A program made the translations under genes and the position numbers. Source: Calendula officinalis (Eukaryota; Streptophyta; Magnoliopsida; Asterales; Asteraceae). Taken from it: 64,000 bases of DNA. Shown in pieces: positions 44,453-57,480 of the stretch (position 1 is the stretch's first letter; every line of letters begins with the position of its first letter). Below the pieces are notes generated by a model. It was not told the origin of the DNA. It saw nothing but the letters and a program-made list of their open reading frames with translations, and searched no databases. Location: contig OY970822.1 of NCBI GenBank assembly GCA_963853835.1, positions 45,310,404-45,374,403 of the forward strand, written 5' to 3'.

Positions 44453-45467
44453 TCACCATCTCATGCCGGTCACTATCACTTTCCATCTCATCGTGCAATA
44501 AACGATTGCAAAAGTTAGATTACTCGTAACGTACTTTACAAGTATCTTAAAGTGATTAAGAAGTGTGGTTGTGTTACCTGAGGAACTTGCGTTTCCTCCA
44601 CTACCGCTTGCACCCTTTGGACAATTCCTTTTCCAATGCCCAGCCTCACCACACTTGAAGCACCGGTTCTCGGTCCTCGTAGTGTTAGGCTTAACCTTCT
44701 TAACCTTTTCTTTGATACCATTACCATTTGGCACTCCTTGGTTAGGATAGGTTTTACCCTTTCCTTTACCATCATGCCCTTTTCTCTTCTTCCCACCGCC
44801 ACCGCCATTACCGATCATGAGAATGTCCTTAGATTTGGTCCCCAAACTCAACTCAATTGTCTTGAGCATGGAATGTAGCTCAGCAATGGATTAATTTCTC
44901 CATATTATGCATGTTGTAGTTGACCACAAAAGACTTGTAGTCATCAGACAACGAGTTGAGTATAGTATATGTTGCCCTTTGCAACGGTATGGGGTGACCA
45001 AGTCTAGCGAGGTGATCCATGTGTCCCTTCATTTTCATGACGTGGGCACTCACCGGCGTTCCTTTGACCATCTTGCAAGAGTTGAAGGCTCGATTGATGT
45101 CAAACCTCTCAGTGCGAGCTTGCTCTTGAAATGAATCCCTAAGTTGTTGGATCATCTCAAATGCAGGCACATCCATAAGTCCTGCTTGTAACTCAGGACT
45201 CATAGTGGCGAGCATCAGACAGCTCACATCGAGTGCATCACTGACATGCTTATCATAAGCTTGCCTTGTTTCAGCTCTGGCATTAACAGCAGGGGTGTTT
45301 GGTACTGCTCTCTCCAAGACATACCACTTTCTCTCATGCCTGATCACAATACGAAGATTGCGCTCCCAGTTGAGAAAGTTTCACCCAGTCAACTTGTCCT
45401 TTTCGAGGATTGAGCGAAGTGAGAGATTGTTGGTGCTTGTTGTCGCGATTGCGTTTGTTGCTGCCAT
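44453..45467 (-). pseudogene. Gag of the gag-only element
   Basis: Copia-type Gag. An ATG at 45467 (MAATNAIATT) opens the frame, with an in-frame TGA about 39 codons in. The UBN2-like core follows (MIRHERKWYVLERAVP, then YDKHVSDALDVSCLML and NYNMHNMEK). A frameshift near 44880-44895 precedes the basic C-terminal part (GGGGGKKRKGHDGKGKGK) with one intact zinc knuckle CFKCGEAGHWKRNC. The order core, basic linker, CCHC knuckle is that of a complete Gag, so the protein was whole when the element formed. The stop and shift show that this copy has decayed. Being gag-only, it would always have depended on a partner for enzymes. Confidence 0.88.
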
Positions 45468-48002
45468 CTACAAATCAAACCCAGTTTAATTAGTAATCAT
45501 CAATAAACATTCTCTAAAATATATTATAAACCCATAATTAATATTTTAGGCCTAGGATCCATATATCACATTCTCGCCGCAAGGTTTGGGCACTTCCCGA
45601 CGAGACATGCTATTTCTGGTAGGTAACTTCCTTACCGATCGTATCAAGACTTGACACGATTCCTAGGGGTCGTAGAATCTTTAGACTTATAACTTATTAC
45701 AACCTTGTACAATCTAATTGTACATTTTTAAGTTAGTAATAAAGTCTAGTATGTTTATTCTACTCGAGTACTTTTTGGGCCGGGACTCCCGATTATCACC
45801 AAAGTAGATCAGACCATCTAAGATAGTGCGATGCTCTGCGCCGGGACTCCCGATTATCACCGAACCTTACGCACCCTAACACTCGCAATGATTTGAATCC
45901 ATATCTAAGGTTCTTTATCCTTACAATATGAATATCGTTTAACAAGTGAGGTGTTCCATTAGGTGGATAGTACTTAGATCTAAGATTTTCTTGGGTTTGT
46001 TTAAGTCTTAAAACTAAACTTAAACCTTTATTCCAATCTTAATCCTTGTTTAAAAATGTGTGACTTGTGAATTGAGGGGTTCTACAAGACACCTTTTTAA
46101 AACTTAAGAACTATTCTTTAAAACTTATAGTTTCAAAAATTTGCGCGACTTATATGTATACCTAAAACGAGGTGTACAAAACGTTTTACTAGATTTTGTG
46201 AAAAATCTTATCTAGAATAAAACTTACTTGTTTTACATTACTTGAAAAAATTATAAACTTATGTTAAACCTTTTAAATTCTTTTATGATTCATGAACTTG
46301 AAACATAAACCTAGTTTAACACACCTAGTTCTTCATATGTCTAATAATGAAATTAAACATTTGTTTTGACTTACTAGATTCGACCAAGACTTATGTCTTA
46401 ACGACACACTTATAAACTTTGTGATTTTCTTGTGTAGCTCCCACTAGCTTCAACAACCATGATGAAACTTAAGCTAACACAATCACCGGTTTATACTTGG
46501 TGAAACTAATAAACTTATTATATAAAGACTACATATAATAATTCTTAGCTTGTTTAAACATTTCTTATATTTAACTTGAACTAGATTAAATGTAGGTTCT
46601 TGTTATTTTTACTTGATTATTAAACTAGTATATTACATGACTTGTAAAATACTTATATTATACTTGTATAATTATCTAGTTATAATAACTTATAACTTTA
46701 TACACCTTAATTAATATATGTATAACTTTGTATATTTCTAGTTAGTCATATAATTTCAACTTGTACAATTTCTAGTTATAATGAAATCATAACTTTGTAC
46801 TTTCTAGTTTCAATTATATTATAACTTATACAATAACTAGCTATAATATTATCCTTAAAGATCAAAATAATATTACCCTTTTTAATTGCTCCATTTTATC
46901 TTGTATTTTAATGTATTCGTATATATGTATATTTTATAATACACTTGTAACATTCTAATAAGAATATTACATATAATTTATACATATGTATTTTAACTTA
47001 AACTAATTAAAATACGTATAAACTTATTATATCTTTTAAAATTCAATTTTACCTAATAATTAAAAATTCCAAAAATTTTAATACATATATATAAATAATT
47101 AAATACACCTTGTTAATTTTAGAACTTAAAAATTAACATCTTCTTTATCAATTCCCTAAATTAATTAGATGAACCCTAATCTTGTTTTTGACCAATCAAA
47201 ACTAGGGTTTTAACTTTCTTGATCAAAGACATTATTTTAATTAAAAGATTAATTTTAATCAATCATATTTAAACAATAAACTTTGTTTAAATTCTAAGAT
47301 AGATTATAACTTTTAATAAATTCATTTAAACTTTTTAATTTAAACCTTATAGACAATAAAACTTTGTCTAAATTACTAGGTTTAAAGAACTAGCTTTAAT
47401 AAATCTATCAAAATAATAATTAAAATTATTAGACATAAACTTGTCTAATTAACTAGGTTTTAGATTATTATCCTAATTAATACTTTTAAGCTATTAAACT
47501 TAAACTAGTTTAATGTTCTAGGGTTCTTTAGGGTTTCTATATTCTTAAGCCTAGGAAACTTTTCCACCAATTGAACTAGGCTAGTTTAATAAACTTGGTG
47601 TCCAAGTAACCTCTAGATTTTCGAAATCTCTAAGGGATTAAGAAAGAATCATTTTGATTAATTAAACAAATCTTGTTTAACATACTTGATCCTAGGGATC
47701 TTCCTATGTCACGAAAAAATCAAGGAAGTAAGGAAAGAATCCTTTTGATCAATTAAACATATCTTGTTTAACATACTTGATCCTAGGATTCTTCCTAGTA
47801 TTTTCGAAAATTGCTAGGGTTCTTTAGAAACCTTCTTGACCAATTAAACTTAGACTAGTTTAATGTTCTTGGTCCTAAGGTTCTACCCTTTTTCGAAAAT
47901 TATGAAGAAGAAGAAGAAAAAAAACTTGAAACAAAAAAAAAAAACTTGTAAATAAAGTAAACAAACAATATTTGTTAATCTATTTTAGATCTCTAAACCA
48001 AC
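45468..48002 (-). other. Long leader of the gag-only element
   Basis: About 2.5 kb between primer-binding site and gag, AT-rich, without open frames. Near the gag end it carries two copies of GCCGGGACTCCCGATTATCACC-like boxes (about 45779-45800 and 45840-45861), each with the perfect hairpin word CGGGACTCCCG. The same paired boxes occur in the leader at 53265-53340. Repeated TTAAACTAGTTTAATGTTC-type units lie around 47490-47880. Confidence 0.7.
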
Positions 48003-48015
48003 GCTCTGATACCAC

Positions 48016-49160
48016 TGTAGGGTTTCACTACGCACCATGCGACTGATTAACCACTTAGGTTGACCTCCTAGTGTACTTGGTTCGAACCATGAATGACCAA
48101 GAACATGAACTTGTTCTTGACCGGTTAAAACCAACTAGCTGATTTAATCCTTAAATGCGGAACCGGGATTAAACCTAATCCTTAAACCCTAAAGGATTGG
48201 GATGTTGGAGTTCTAGATTAGGTTAACAAGAAAGAAACCTTGTACGAAGAACTCGAACACACACATTGCTTGCGTGGTTCGTTCGACCATCAACCAAAGA
48301 ACCCTAGGGTTCTTTAGTCGAATTCGTCCAAGAGGGGAGAAGGGAGAAAAGTGTTTCCCAAAACATACCTTGTTGATTGCTTAAGATAGATCCACTGATG
48401 ATGAACAAATCGAGCGATCCTCTAGTTGATCTAAGCAATGAACTTGGATCTTCAAGACTTGAAGAACACGAAGAACACGAAGAACACAAAGGCTTGTGTT
48501 GGTGTGTGTATTCGGCCGAAGCCAAGGAGGAGGAGGAAGGGGTGATTTTCGTGAGGTGTTATGGGAATGATTATTAGGTTTAAATGAAACCTTAAGCCTT
48601 CTATTTATAATAGAATAAGTTTCATTTAAGTCCTTCTAGTTTAATTAAGATTAGATCTTTAATTAAACTTTTCCTTTTACACTTCCATCCCTTATAGTTT
48701 AACTAGTTTATTATTGTTGCACTTAACTATTAAATATCTAGTATTAATACACTAATAGTTCGGTACCCATATACACGAATTATATACTTGTATTTATACT
48801 TTCAATAATTAATTATATAATAACCTTTATTATAATTTATACAACAATATTATCCAATTACTATATGATTTAATAGCTTTAAATCATATCATGGATAATC
48901 TATAATTAACACATTGTATATTTACTCAACTAGTAAATGTACAACTACTTGTATTAATTTGTTAGTTAAACTAATCTAGTAATAAGTTAAACTTAACGTA
49001 ATACTTAACTGATTCATAATGACTATTATGAATCATTTCTCTTCGTAGTATCATTGCTTATCTTGCTCGTATTGCATGCTCTCACCGGTGTGACCCTTAA
49101 GTGTTTCGTAGGCATGGACGTATCATCATAGGTTGACTAACTGTGCACATAATTCCTTCA
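48016..49160 (-). repeat. 5' LTR of the gag-only element
   Basis: 1145 bp next to the primer-binding site. The right border is fixed by the AAGGA duplication and the resumption of copia RT coding. Confidence 0.93.
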
Positions 49161-49991
49161 AAGGAAACCCCGAGGTTGCTCCATATAGACCGATTCATTG
49201 AGATGACCATGTAGAAATGCATTGTTTACATCAAGTTGATGTAGCTGCCAACGATTGAGAACGGTTAAAGATAACATGATGCGGACCGTGGAAGCCTTTA
49301 CAACTGGACTGAAGGTATGAGAATAATCAAGACCCGATGTTTGACTGAAGCCCTGGGCCACAAGACGAGCCTTGTGACGTTCAATAAACCCATCTGAATG
49401 AAACTTGGTACGATAAAGCCACTTAGAACCAACCACATGACGGTTCGGTGGACGAGGAACAAGGGACCAAGTGTTGTTTTTGTATAGAGCATCAACCTCA
49501 CAATGCATGCCAGCAACCCATTTGGGTTCTTTGACGGCAGCCTTGAAACTCTTTGGGTCATTTGTGACATAATGAGTCGTCTCAGACAAATTAGCAACAT
49601 GTATTGGCTTAAAGATACCGGCTCGACCTCTAGTAATCATAGGGTGAATGGGCAAGGTATCATTAGGGTTAGGATTGGTGATGGTAGATGGTGGTGAGGT
49701 AGGTGATGAGGATATTGGTGTTATGGAAGGTGGTGGCGTGGGAGGCGTAGGTGGTGGAGGGGTGTTAGGAGGAGTATGTAAGTGGATGGGGGTGTCCGTG
49801 CAAAGGTTGCAAGGATGAGTGGACTCAGAGGGAGGGGTGATTGTGGATGGAAAAAGAGGAGAAGGTGTGGGTGTATTAGGTGGTTTAATAAATGGAGTGG
49901 TGTCCAAGAATGTGACAAGCTGGAGTTGAGAGACAGATTGAGATGGAGTATGGTTGGTAAAGGGAAAAATTGTCTCATCAAATCTAGCATG
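49161..49991 (-). pseudogene. Outer copia: integrase tail and RT N-terminal part
   Basis: Proline-rich linker, then MITRGRAGIFKP, then the RT start (NNTWSLVPRPPNRHVVGSKW ... HQLDVNNAFLHGHLNESVYM, with the first RT Asp in LDVNNAF). It joins the part at 39728-40893 once the nested element is removed. An in-frame TGA at 49992-49994 separates it from the integrase. Confidence 0.9.
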
Positions 49992-51035
49992 TCAAGATAT
50001 ATAAACACGAGAGGTAACAGGGTCTAGACACCGATAGCCTTTATATTTAGGGCTATAACCAATAACAATGCAAGGAAAGCTTCGTGGAGATAACTTGTTC
50101 TCTGAATAGTCACGAAGATAAGGGAATACACGACAACCAAAGGCCCTAAAGGTTTGATAGTTTAGTGTTTGTAAATATAGGAGCTCAAAAGGTGAGTTGC
50201 CTTCCAGGGTTGGAGTAGGTAAGCGATTAATTATATAAACCGCGGAGGAGAAAGCATCAACCCAGTATGCAGATGGCAAACGAGAATTGAATAACATACC
50301 CAAACCCGTTTCAACAACATGCCGATATTTTCGTTCGGCCCTACCATTTTGTTCCGGTGTGTAGGGGCAAGATACCCTGTGAAGTGTGCCATTAGACTCA
50401 AATAAAGTCCGCACCTTATGGTTTAAAAATTCCGTCCCACCATCACTTTGGAATACTTTAATTTTTGACGAAAATTGAGTTTGAACAAATTTCATAAAAA
50501 TCTCCAAAGCAGTGGGTACGTCAGATTTTGCTTTAAGTGGATAAAGCCAACTAAAGCGAGAGAAATCATCAATGAAGATGACATAATAGCGATAATTTTC
50601 AACCGAATAAACCGGTGAAGGTCCCCATACATCACAATGAACAAGATCTAAAGGATGAAAAGACCGTTTTGGGTTAAGATCAAAAGGCAATCGTTGGCTC
50701 TTGGCCAATTGACATGATAAACAAACACCCGGTTTGGGTAAAAGAGAAGTTACAGACAAATGTCCTAGTTTTTTTTAACTTAACAAGAGTATCAAATGAA
50801 ACGTGACCCAATCGAGAGTGCTAAACTTCAAAAGAGGCCTTAGGTAGAGTAGAGGAAGCAAAAAAAGCACGAGCACCTAATTGCAAAATATAAAGCCCGT
50901 CATCACATATTCCTTCTGCTAGGACCTGTTGAGTTTGACGATCCTGGATAAAAAAATGCGGGTAAGAGAGAAGTACATCAACATGATTATCTTTCGTGAG
51001 TTTGCTAACTGATAAAAGATTTTTGGTGATATGAG
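49992..51035 (-). pseudogene. Outer copia: GAG-pre-integrase and integrase
   Basis: From the right: a worn GAG-pre-integrase (HSRLGHVSFDTL, preceded by an in-frame TAG), a frameshift in an A-run at about 50770, then the integrase core with HCDVWGPSP, FQSDGGTEF and PYTPEQNGRAERKYRH carrying the D, D and E residues, and a C-terminal SPRSFPCIVIGYS. It stops in frame at 49992-49994. The 5' part is cut by the inner copia insertion at 51036-51040. Confidence 0.9.
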
Positions 51036-51040
51036 GAACA

Positions 51041-51736
51041 TGAAGGATTTATGTGCACAGATAAGTACACGTGTCACCGTGTCCAATGTTATAAGACACT
51101 AAAGGGTCACACCACTACACACCCAATAATGGACAACCGAATAAAGTAAGTTGTGTGGAATAATTAACTAGTTAAGTTAATTATAGAGAAGAGAACAAAT
51201 AATAATAAGTTAATTTATTATTTATGAGGATGGTTAAATATTAGGTTAAGTATTTAACGGACAGTTAATTAATATTTAATTTATTAACTAGTAAAAGTCC
51301 AAGGGTTTAAAGTGTTAATAGGAAGTTTAATTATGAGATTAATCATAATTAAACTCCAAGGGACTAAACCGTAACATCTAGCATTATAAATAGAAGGCTT
51401 ATGTGACGGTTTTAGGTTACACATTACAATACACCAAAACCCTAATCCCTCCTCCCTCTTTCTCTCTTCGGCCGAAACCAAGAAACCCCAAGGGTTTCGG
51501 TTTGTGTTCGAGTTCGACGCAAGGCACACACACACACACAAGTTCTTGTGTGATAGTTTGTTGGTACAACGCGGTCTTGCAGCGTGTCCAGGTGGTGCAG
51601 TAGAGGTGGATCACTTCTTTAGCTATCTAAAGGTAATGTTCATCATCTTCTCTTTCTCGTGATATCATTGACTAGTAGAGATCCAGTAATGTGGTATTCA
51701 AGTTCCGCCATGTGAATACTACAAGGTTTTCCTACA
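51041..51736 (+). repeat. 5' LTR of the inner copia
   Basis: 696 bp, TGAAGGATTTATG...TTTTCCTACA. The first bases resemble the LTR start of the gag-only element (TGAAGGAATTATGTGCACAG), supporting a common lineage. A TATAAATAG motif at about 51383-51391 is a likely TATA box. Confidence 0.93.
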
Positions 51737-51749
51737 ATGGTATCAGAGC

Positions 51750-53640
51750 TTTCTACTAATCTCAATGAGATTCGATTGAGTTTCTTTTCATCTAGAAAAG
51801 AACCCTAGAATTTTTAGCCAAGAACATTGTTCAAGTTTATGAACAATTGGTTTGAATAGGGTTCTAGATAAAAAGAAATTAGGCTTCTTTTTCCTTCCTT
51901 GTATTTCGAAATTTCGTATATATATGTATATTATATTAAGTTTTTTTTATCTTAGAAAGAACCCTAGTAAATTTAATCCAAGAACATTGTTCAAGTTTAT
52001 GAACAATTGGATTGAATAGGTTTCAAGATAAAAAGAATTAGGTTTCTTTTTTATCTAGTAAAAACCCTAGAAAAATTAGTCCAAGTAATTGATTAACCAA
52101 GATTTGGTGAATCAATGGACAAATTAGGCTTTAGACAAAATAAGGAAAGTTGTGTTATTCTTAGTATTAGAATAACACATTTATTTACTTGTTATTACTA
52201 GTATTATTACTATAATTTTCGTATTAAATAAAATAAAATAAAAGGGATAGGGTTCGGTCGAACCAAGCAAGACCGAGTTCTGGTCGAGCATGGTTCGGAT
52301 GAACGGGCGAACCGAACCGAGCCACGGTTCGGTCTTCGTCTAATCGATCCAGTTTTTCCCTCGTTGTGTATTTGATCCGGTTTCGTTAACCTAAGGCTCA
52401 GTTTCGGGCACATAGGGTACACGGGATCAAATTGAATGTTAAAATTTTTTACCTTTAGATAAGTTTCATTATTTATTCATTTATTATAATAAAGTTATTA
52501 ACATCTAAATTAAAACTGATTTTAATAAGGTTTATTAAAATCAAGATAATTATAAAATTAAGGAGGAAATAAGAAACCAGTTTATGAGTAATTTAATAAT
52601 TATCAGTTTGGTAATTTAAATTATCAGTTTATTTAATTAATTAGAATGACATAACCCAAAAGAAGTGATATTGTGTTTACTTTAAATTTTTCGAATTACT
52701 TTTTATTTTTCGGAAATTTTTTATGAAGTTTTATTTTTTAAATACACAACACAAAAACAAGTCTTTGGGGTTACGGCATGGCAATTTTTCAAAATTGCAA
52801 GTATTATTTATTTTTCGTTTATTTATTATAATATGAAATAATAAGGTGGTGATTATAAACAGTTTGTTTAGAAAACCAAGATTTAATTATAAGATGGTAA
52901 TTATAAATAGTTTGTTTAGAAAACCAAGGTATAAATTAATATAATGGTAATTATAAACAGTTTGTTTAGAAAACCAAGTTTTAAAATTAATAATGGAAAT
53001 GTAAACAGTTTGTTTATAAACCAAGTTTTATAAAAGACAAATTAAAAGTGGAATTTATAAACAGTTAGTTTATAAAACCAAGTAATTAAAAACTGGCTAA
53101 TTTTTCGAACATAGGAAGAATCTTTTTAGAAAATCTTAGATCAGAGTGCAACCCACCTATTGGAACACCTCACTTGTTAAACGATATTCACATTGTAAGG
53201 AGAAAGAACCTTAGATGTGGATTCAAATCATTGCGAGTGTTAGGGTGCGTAGGGTCTTGGGATAATCAGGAGTCCCGGCGCAAGGCATCGCACTGTCTTA
53301 GGTGGTACGATCTATTTTGGTGATAATCGGGAGTCCCGGCCCAAAATGCACTAGAGGGATTAAAACATGTACAAGTTTGTTGTTCAACTTGATATCCCAA
53401 GGATCTAGGAATCGTTTCTAGTCAAGAGGCGATCGATATGGCTATACCTACCAGAAATAGCGTGGCTCTAATGGGAAGTGCCCAAACCTTGCATTAGAGG
53501 GCGTGAAATATGGGTCCTAGTCTAACTATTATTATTAAAAGGTAATAATGTTAGAAGTTATTTATTTTATCTAATCTTACTAAGCGTTTGTTGTTTTTCT
53601 TATAGATATCTGTACCATCAGAAATTCCGTTTTACTCACC
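51750..53640 (+). other. Long leader of the inner copia with repeats and paired hairpin boxes
   Basis: No long open frame. It contains about three diverged copies of a unit with AACCCTAG and CCAAGAACATTGTTCAAG (51780-52120), about five copies of a 45-60 bp unit with TTATAAACAGTTTGTTTAGA (52843-53086), and two boxes of GATAATCGGGAGTCCCGGC type (53265-53283 and 53321-53340), each with the perfect inverted word GGGAGTCCC. These boxes and their flanks match the gag-only element's leader in reverse complement. Confidence 0.75.
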
Positions 53641-54135
53641 AAACGAATCGCGAAAGTTCATCACTGGAAAATGGAAGCTTACTGGTCCGAACTACAAATT
53701 TGGAAAGTGCACTTTAGGAGTTACCTAAAAGCACAAAATCTACTGTACGTGATAGACGAGGTGCCCAAGGGACAACCAGGGCAAGATGCCCAGGATGATG
53801 AGCTTGACGCTTATTATCAGTATCTGGCAGATGAATCACAAGTTATGTCGATTCTTATTCTTACTTCATTATCAGAGCTTACTGATAATCTACGTAAGAA
53901 ACCATGCTTTGAATTTGTCCAGTATCTTGAGGAGACGTTTAAAGATAGTACTGAAGATAGCAAGCAATTCATTTTACAAGAAATCATTTCGTCAAAAATG
54001 AAAGATGATCAACCACTAAGTGATCACCTTATCAACATAAGGAGGTTACTAGATTGTCTCACCCTAGTTACTGGCACATCAAACGAGCATGAACAAGTCA
54101 TGTTCTTGTTTGGATCTCTCACTCAGTACTATTAG
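53641..54135 (+). pseudogene. Inner copia: gag
   Basis: UBN2-like gag core: WKVHFRSYLKAQNLLYVIDE, then ADESQVMSILILTSLSELTD and FEFVQYLEETFKD. The upstream KLTGPNYKF lies in another frame, showing a one-base shift near 53690-53705. The frame ends at a TAG at 54133-54135 and no zinc knuckle is found between there and the protease, so this part has been lost. Confidence 0.85.
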
Positions 54136-54184
54136 GACATGGTAGTACGTATAGTCGGGTGTCGCAGGTCTACACGAGAATCTC

Positions 54185-54889
54185 TTGTGTATACGCGATG
54201 TTCAAAGGCTAGAGGAAGAATCTCTCCCCGAGATTCAGGAGGACGAGTTTCAAGAGTGGTTGAATGACTTTGCTGATTTGTGTTGCCCAGCTTGTGGCAG
54301 CAAGGATATTTGCGAGCACACGTCGGACGTGGGGCTGTTGGACGCTGACTTTGTCAGCGATTCAGGTATCTTTATGATTGATAGTCTCGTTACTTCTAGT
54401 GAATCATGGGTATTGGATACCGGATGTGGTCATCACATTTGCAATCATTTGCAGGGATTTAAGAAGAACAGGAGGCTGGGACGAGGGGATGTTGAACTAC
54501 GAGTAGCCGAAGGTTCCAAGGTTTGAGCTGAAGCCGTAGGAACATATCTTCTCAAGTTGCCTTCAGGAAGAGTCTTGGAACTTAAAGATTGTTATTATGT
54601 TCCTAGACTTATTAAGAATGTTATTTCTTTTGATTTACCTATAGAAAGTGGTTTTTATTATGAGTTTTATGGAAAAACAATTTCGTGTTTAAAAGATGAC
54701 ATTTTATATTTTAACGCAAATTCTCATAATGGTCTATATACGTTAAATCTAAATAACATAGAACGAGACGTTTATCATATAAGTAAAAGATCCAAGAGTA
54801 ACTTGAATCAAACTTATCTTTGGCATTGTCGTTTAGGTCATATAAACGAGACTCGCATTAAGAAGCTCCACGATGATGGAATTCTATAG
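54185..54889 (+). pseudogene. Inner copia: protease and GAG-pre-integrase
   Basis: SWVLDTGCGHHICN is the aspartic protease motif. It is followed by an in-frame TGA at 54524-54526 and then LWHCRLGHINETRI, the GAG-pre-integrase. A further in-frame TAG lies at 54887-54889. Confidence 0.88.
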
Positions 54890-55540
54890 CCATTTGATTT
54901 GGAATCTTATGCAATATGCGAAGTTTGTTTATCTGGCAAGATGACAAAAGACCCTTTCAACCACTACAATGAAAGGGCAGGCGAGTTGTTAGGGATTATA
55001 CACACAGATGTGTGTGGACCCTTTACTCCAGAAGCCAGAGGAGGATACCGCTACTTCATTACCTTTACTGACGACTTCAATAGGTATGGTTATGTCTTTC
55101 TTATGAGACTAAAGTCTGAGAGCTTTGACAAGTTCAAAGAATATCAGAAGGAAGTAGAGAACCAACTAGGCAAGAAAATTAAGTCACTTCGGTCTGACCG
55201 AGGAGGCGAATATTTGAGCAAAGAGTTCGACGATCATTTGAAGGAATGTTGGATTGTTTCACAACTCACACCTCCGTATACACCTCAGATGAATGGCGTA
55301 TCAGAAAGGAGGAATCGCACCTTGTTAGACATGGTACGTTCAATGATGTGTCGCGCCCCACTACCACTATCATTTTGGGGACATGCACTCGAGACTGCAA
55401 CATTCACACTGAATAGAGTTCCGACCAAGTCAGTAGAAAGACTCCGTTCGAGCATTGGGCGGGGAGAAAACCAAAATTATCTTTTCTCAAGATTTGGGGT
55501 TGTGAAGCATACGTTAGACGTAACTTCACAGAAAAACTAA
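54890..55540 (+). pseudogene. Inner copia: integrase core
   Basis: CEVCLSGKMTKDPF zinc-site remainder, then HTDVCGPFTPEARGG, LRSDRGGEYLS and PYTPQMNGVSERRNRT with the D, D and E residues. A single-base loss near 55438-55442 shifts the frame, so the C-terminal integrase sequence is readable only in another frame and this frame ends at 55540. Confidence 0.9.
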
Positions 55541-56709
55541 ACCCCAAGTCAGACAAGTGTATCTTCGTTGGATATCCAAGGGAAACCTTAGGATACTATT
55601 TCTATCATCAAGAAGACAACAAAGTCTTTGTTGCTCGGAAAGGTGTCTTCTTGGAGGAGAAGTTTCTAGGAACTGAAACACCAAGAAAAGAAATAGAGCT
55701 TCAAGAAATTGAAGAGAACGAAGATCCACCGACGACTTCAGTCGAACCAGTAGTTCAACAAAGAATTGTTGATCCCCAACCAGACCCACCGGTTGAGGAA
55801 GAAGAGACACGCAATCCGCGTAGGTCCAGTAGACCACGCCAAGAACCAGATAGGTATCTTGGATTCATGATTGATGAAGATGATGGAAGTCTACTAGAAC
55901 CATTAACCTACAGCGAAGCTGCTAACGGCATAGAGTCTGAAAGATGGCTCGAGGCTATGCAAGCAGAGATGCAATCCATGTATGACAACCAAGTTTGGGT
56001 GTTATCAGACTTGCCACCACAGTCTCGTGCTGTTGGATGCAAGTGGGTTTTCAAGAAGAAAACCGACATGGATGGAAAAGTACATACTTACAAAGCACGA
56101 CTCGTTGCGAAGGGTTTCACGCAAACACATGGTGTGGATTATTCTGAAACCTACTCGACAGTCGCCATGCTTAAGTCTATTAGAATTCTAATGGCCATAT
56201 CAGCATATTACGACTATGAGATATGGCAAATGGATGTTAAAACCTCCTTCCTTAACGGTGAGTTGAATGAGGACGTATTCATGATACAACCGGATGGTTT
56301 TACTGATCCAAAGAATCCTAATAAAGTATGTAAATTGCTAAAATCCATTTATGGATTGAAGCAAGCATCTAGAAGTTGGAACTTACACTTTGACAAAAGA
56401 ATCAAAGAATTTGGTTTTGTCAAGAGTGAGTTCGAGGCGTGTGTCTATACAAAATTCAGTGGGAGCATAGTAATCTTCCTAGTCTTGTATGTCGATGACA
56501 TACTGCTTATAGGAAACGATATACCAGCATTACAAGGAGTAAAATCCTGGTTAGGTAAATGTTTCCAGATGAAGGACTTGGGAGAAGCCGCATTTATACT
56601 GGGTATAAAGATCTATAGAGATAGATCTAGGCGGCTTATTGGACTTAGTCAAAGTACATACATTGACAAAGTACTGAAGAGATTTAGTATGAGTGATTCC
56701 AAGAGATGA
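55541..56709 (+). pseudogene. Inner copia: integrase tail and reverse transcriptase
   Basis: After an acidic linker (VEEEETRNPRRSSRPRQEPD) come the RT motifs: WVFKKKTDMDGKVHTYKARL, then WQMDVKTSFLNGELNEDVFM, SIYGLKQASRSW and the catalytic YVDDILLIGND at about 56490. The frame runs to an in-frame TGA at 56707-56709. Confidence 0.92.
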
Positions 56710-57480
56710 CTCATTCCAATGACACATGGAATTACACTGAGCAAAGCTCAAAGTCCCACATCTAGCAAGGAAATTTCTAGGATGAGTTTGGTACCATATG
56801 CTTCGGCAATTGGATCAATCATGTATGCCATGTTATGTACTAGGCCCGATATTGCTTACTCCATAAGTCTCACAAGCAGATATCAAAAGAATCCTGGTGA
56901 ACCCCATTGGGTGGCTATCAAGAACATTCTCAAGTATTTGAGAAGGACGAAAGAAATGTTCTTGGTCTTTGGAGGTTCGTTGGAAGAATTGCGTGTAACT
57001 GGTTACACAGATGCAAGCTTCCAAACCGACAGAGACGATTACAAATCTCAATCGGGATTTGTATTCACACTAAACGGAGGAGCTATATCTTGGAAGAGTC
57101 AGAAACAAGATACGATAGCAGATTCGACTACAGAGGTTGAGTACATTGCTGCAAATGATGCTGGGAAAGAAGCCATGTGGCTTAAGAATTTCATCGAGGA
57201 TCTTAGAGTTATTGCCAGTATCTCTAGACCCATCGAAATATTCTGTGATAATAGTGGCACAATAGCACAAGCTGTTGAACCAAGAGAGCATCAAAAGACC
57301 AGGCATGTACGCAGGAAATATCACCGCATACGTGAGTATGTAAGAGAAGGTGATATTTTAATTAAGAAAATACCAACGGATGACAACGTCGCTGACCGGT
57401 TGACAAAACCACTAGCTGGACCAAAGCATGAGAAACATGCGCACGCTATAGCCATGCAGTACCTAAATATTGGTAGCTAG
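56710..57480 (+). pseudogene. Inner copia: RT tail and RNase H
   Basis: Same frame as the RT after the stop. PYASAIGSIMYAMLCTRPDI, then RNase H GYTDASFQTDRDDYKSQSG, STTEVEYIAANDAGKEAMW and FCDNSGTIAQA, ending KPLAGPKHEKHA and the stop at 57478-57480. Confidence 0.92.

Larger units (their letters stand above)
40894..49160 (-). mobile_element. Gag-only LTR retrotransposon (TR-GAG-like) nested in copia RT
   Basis: LTRs 40894-42028 (1135 bp) and 48016-49160 (1145 bp) begin TGAAGGAATTATG and end CCCTACA on the minus strand. The exact target duplication AAGGA lies at 40889-40893 and 49161-49165. Primer-binding site TGGTATCAGAGC is at 48003-48014 and the purine tract AAGTGGGAGTC abuts the left LTR. 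The roughly 6 kb interior encodes only gag; no protease, integrase, RT or RNase H trace was seen. Leader, 3' region, purine tract and LTR ends resemble those of the copia element at 51041-59044, so it is best read as a pol-less member of that lineage. Confidence 0.92.
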
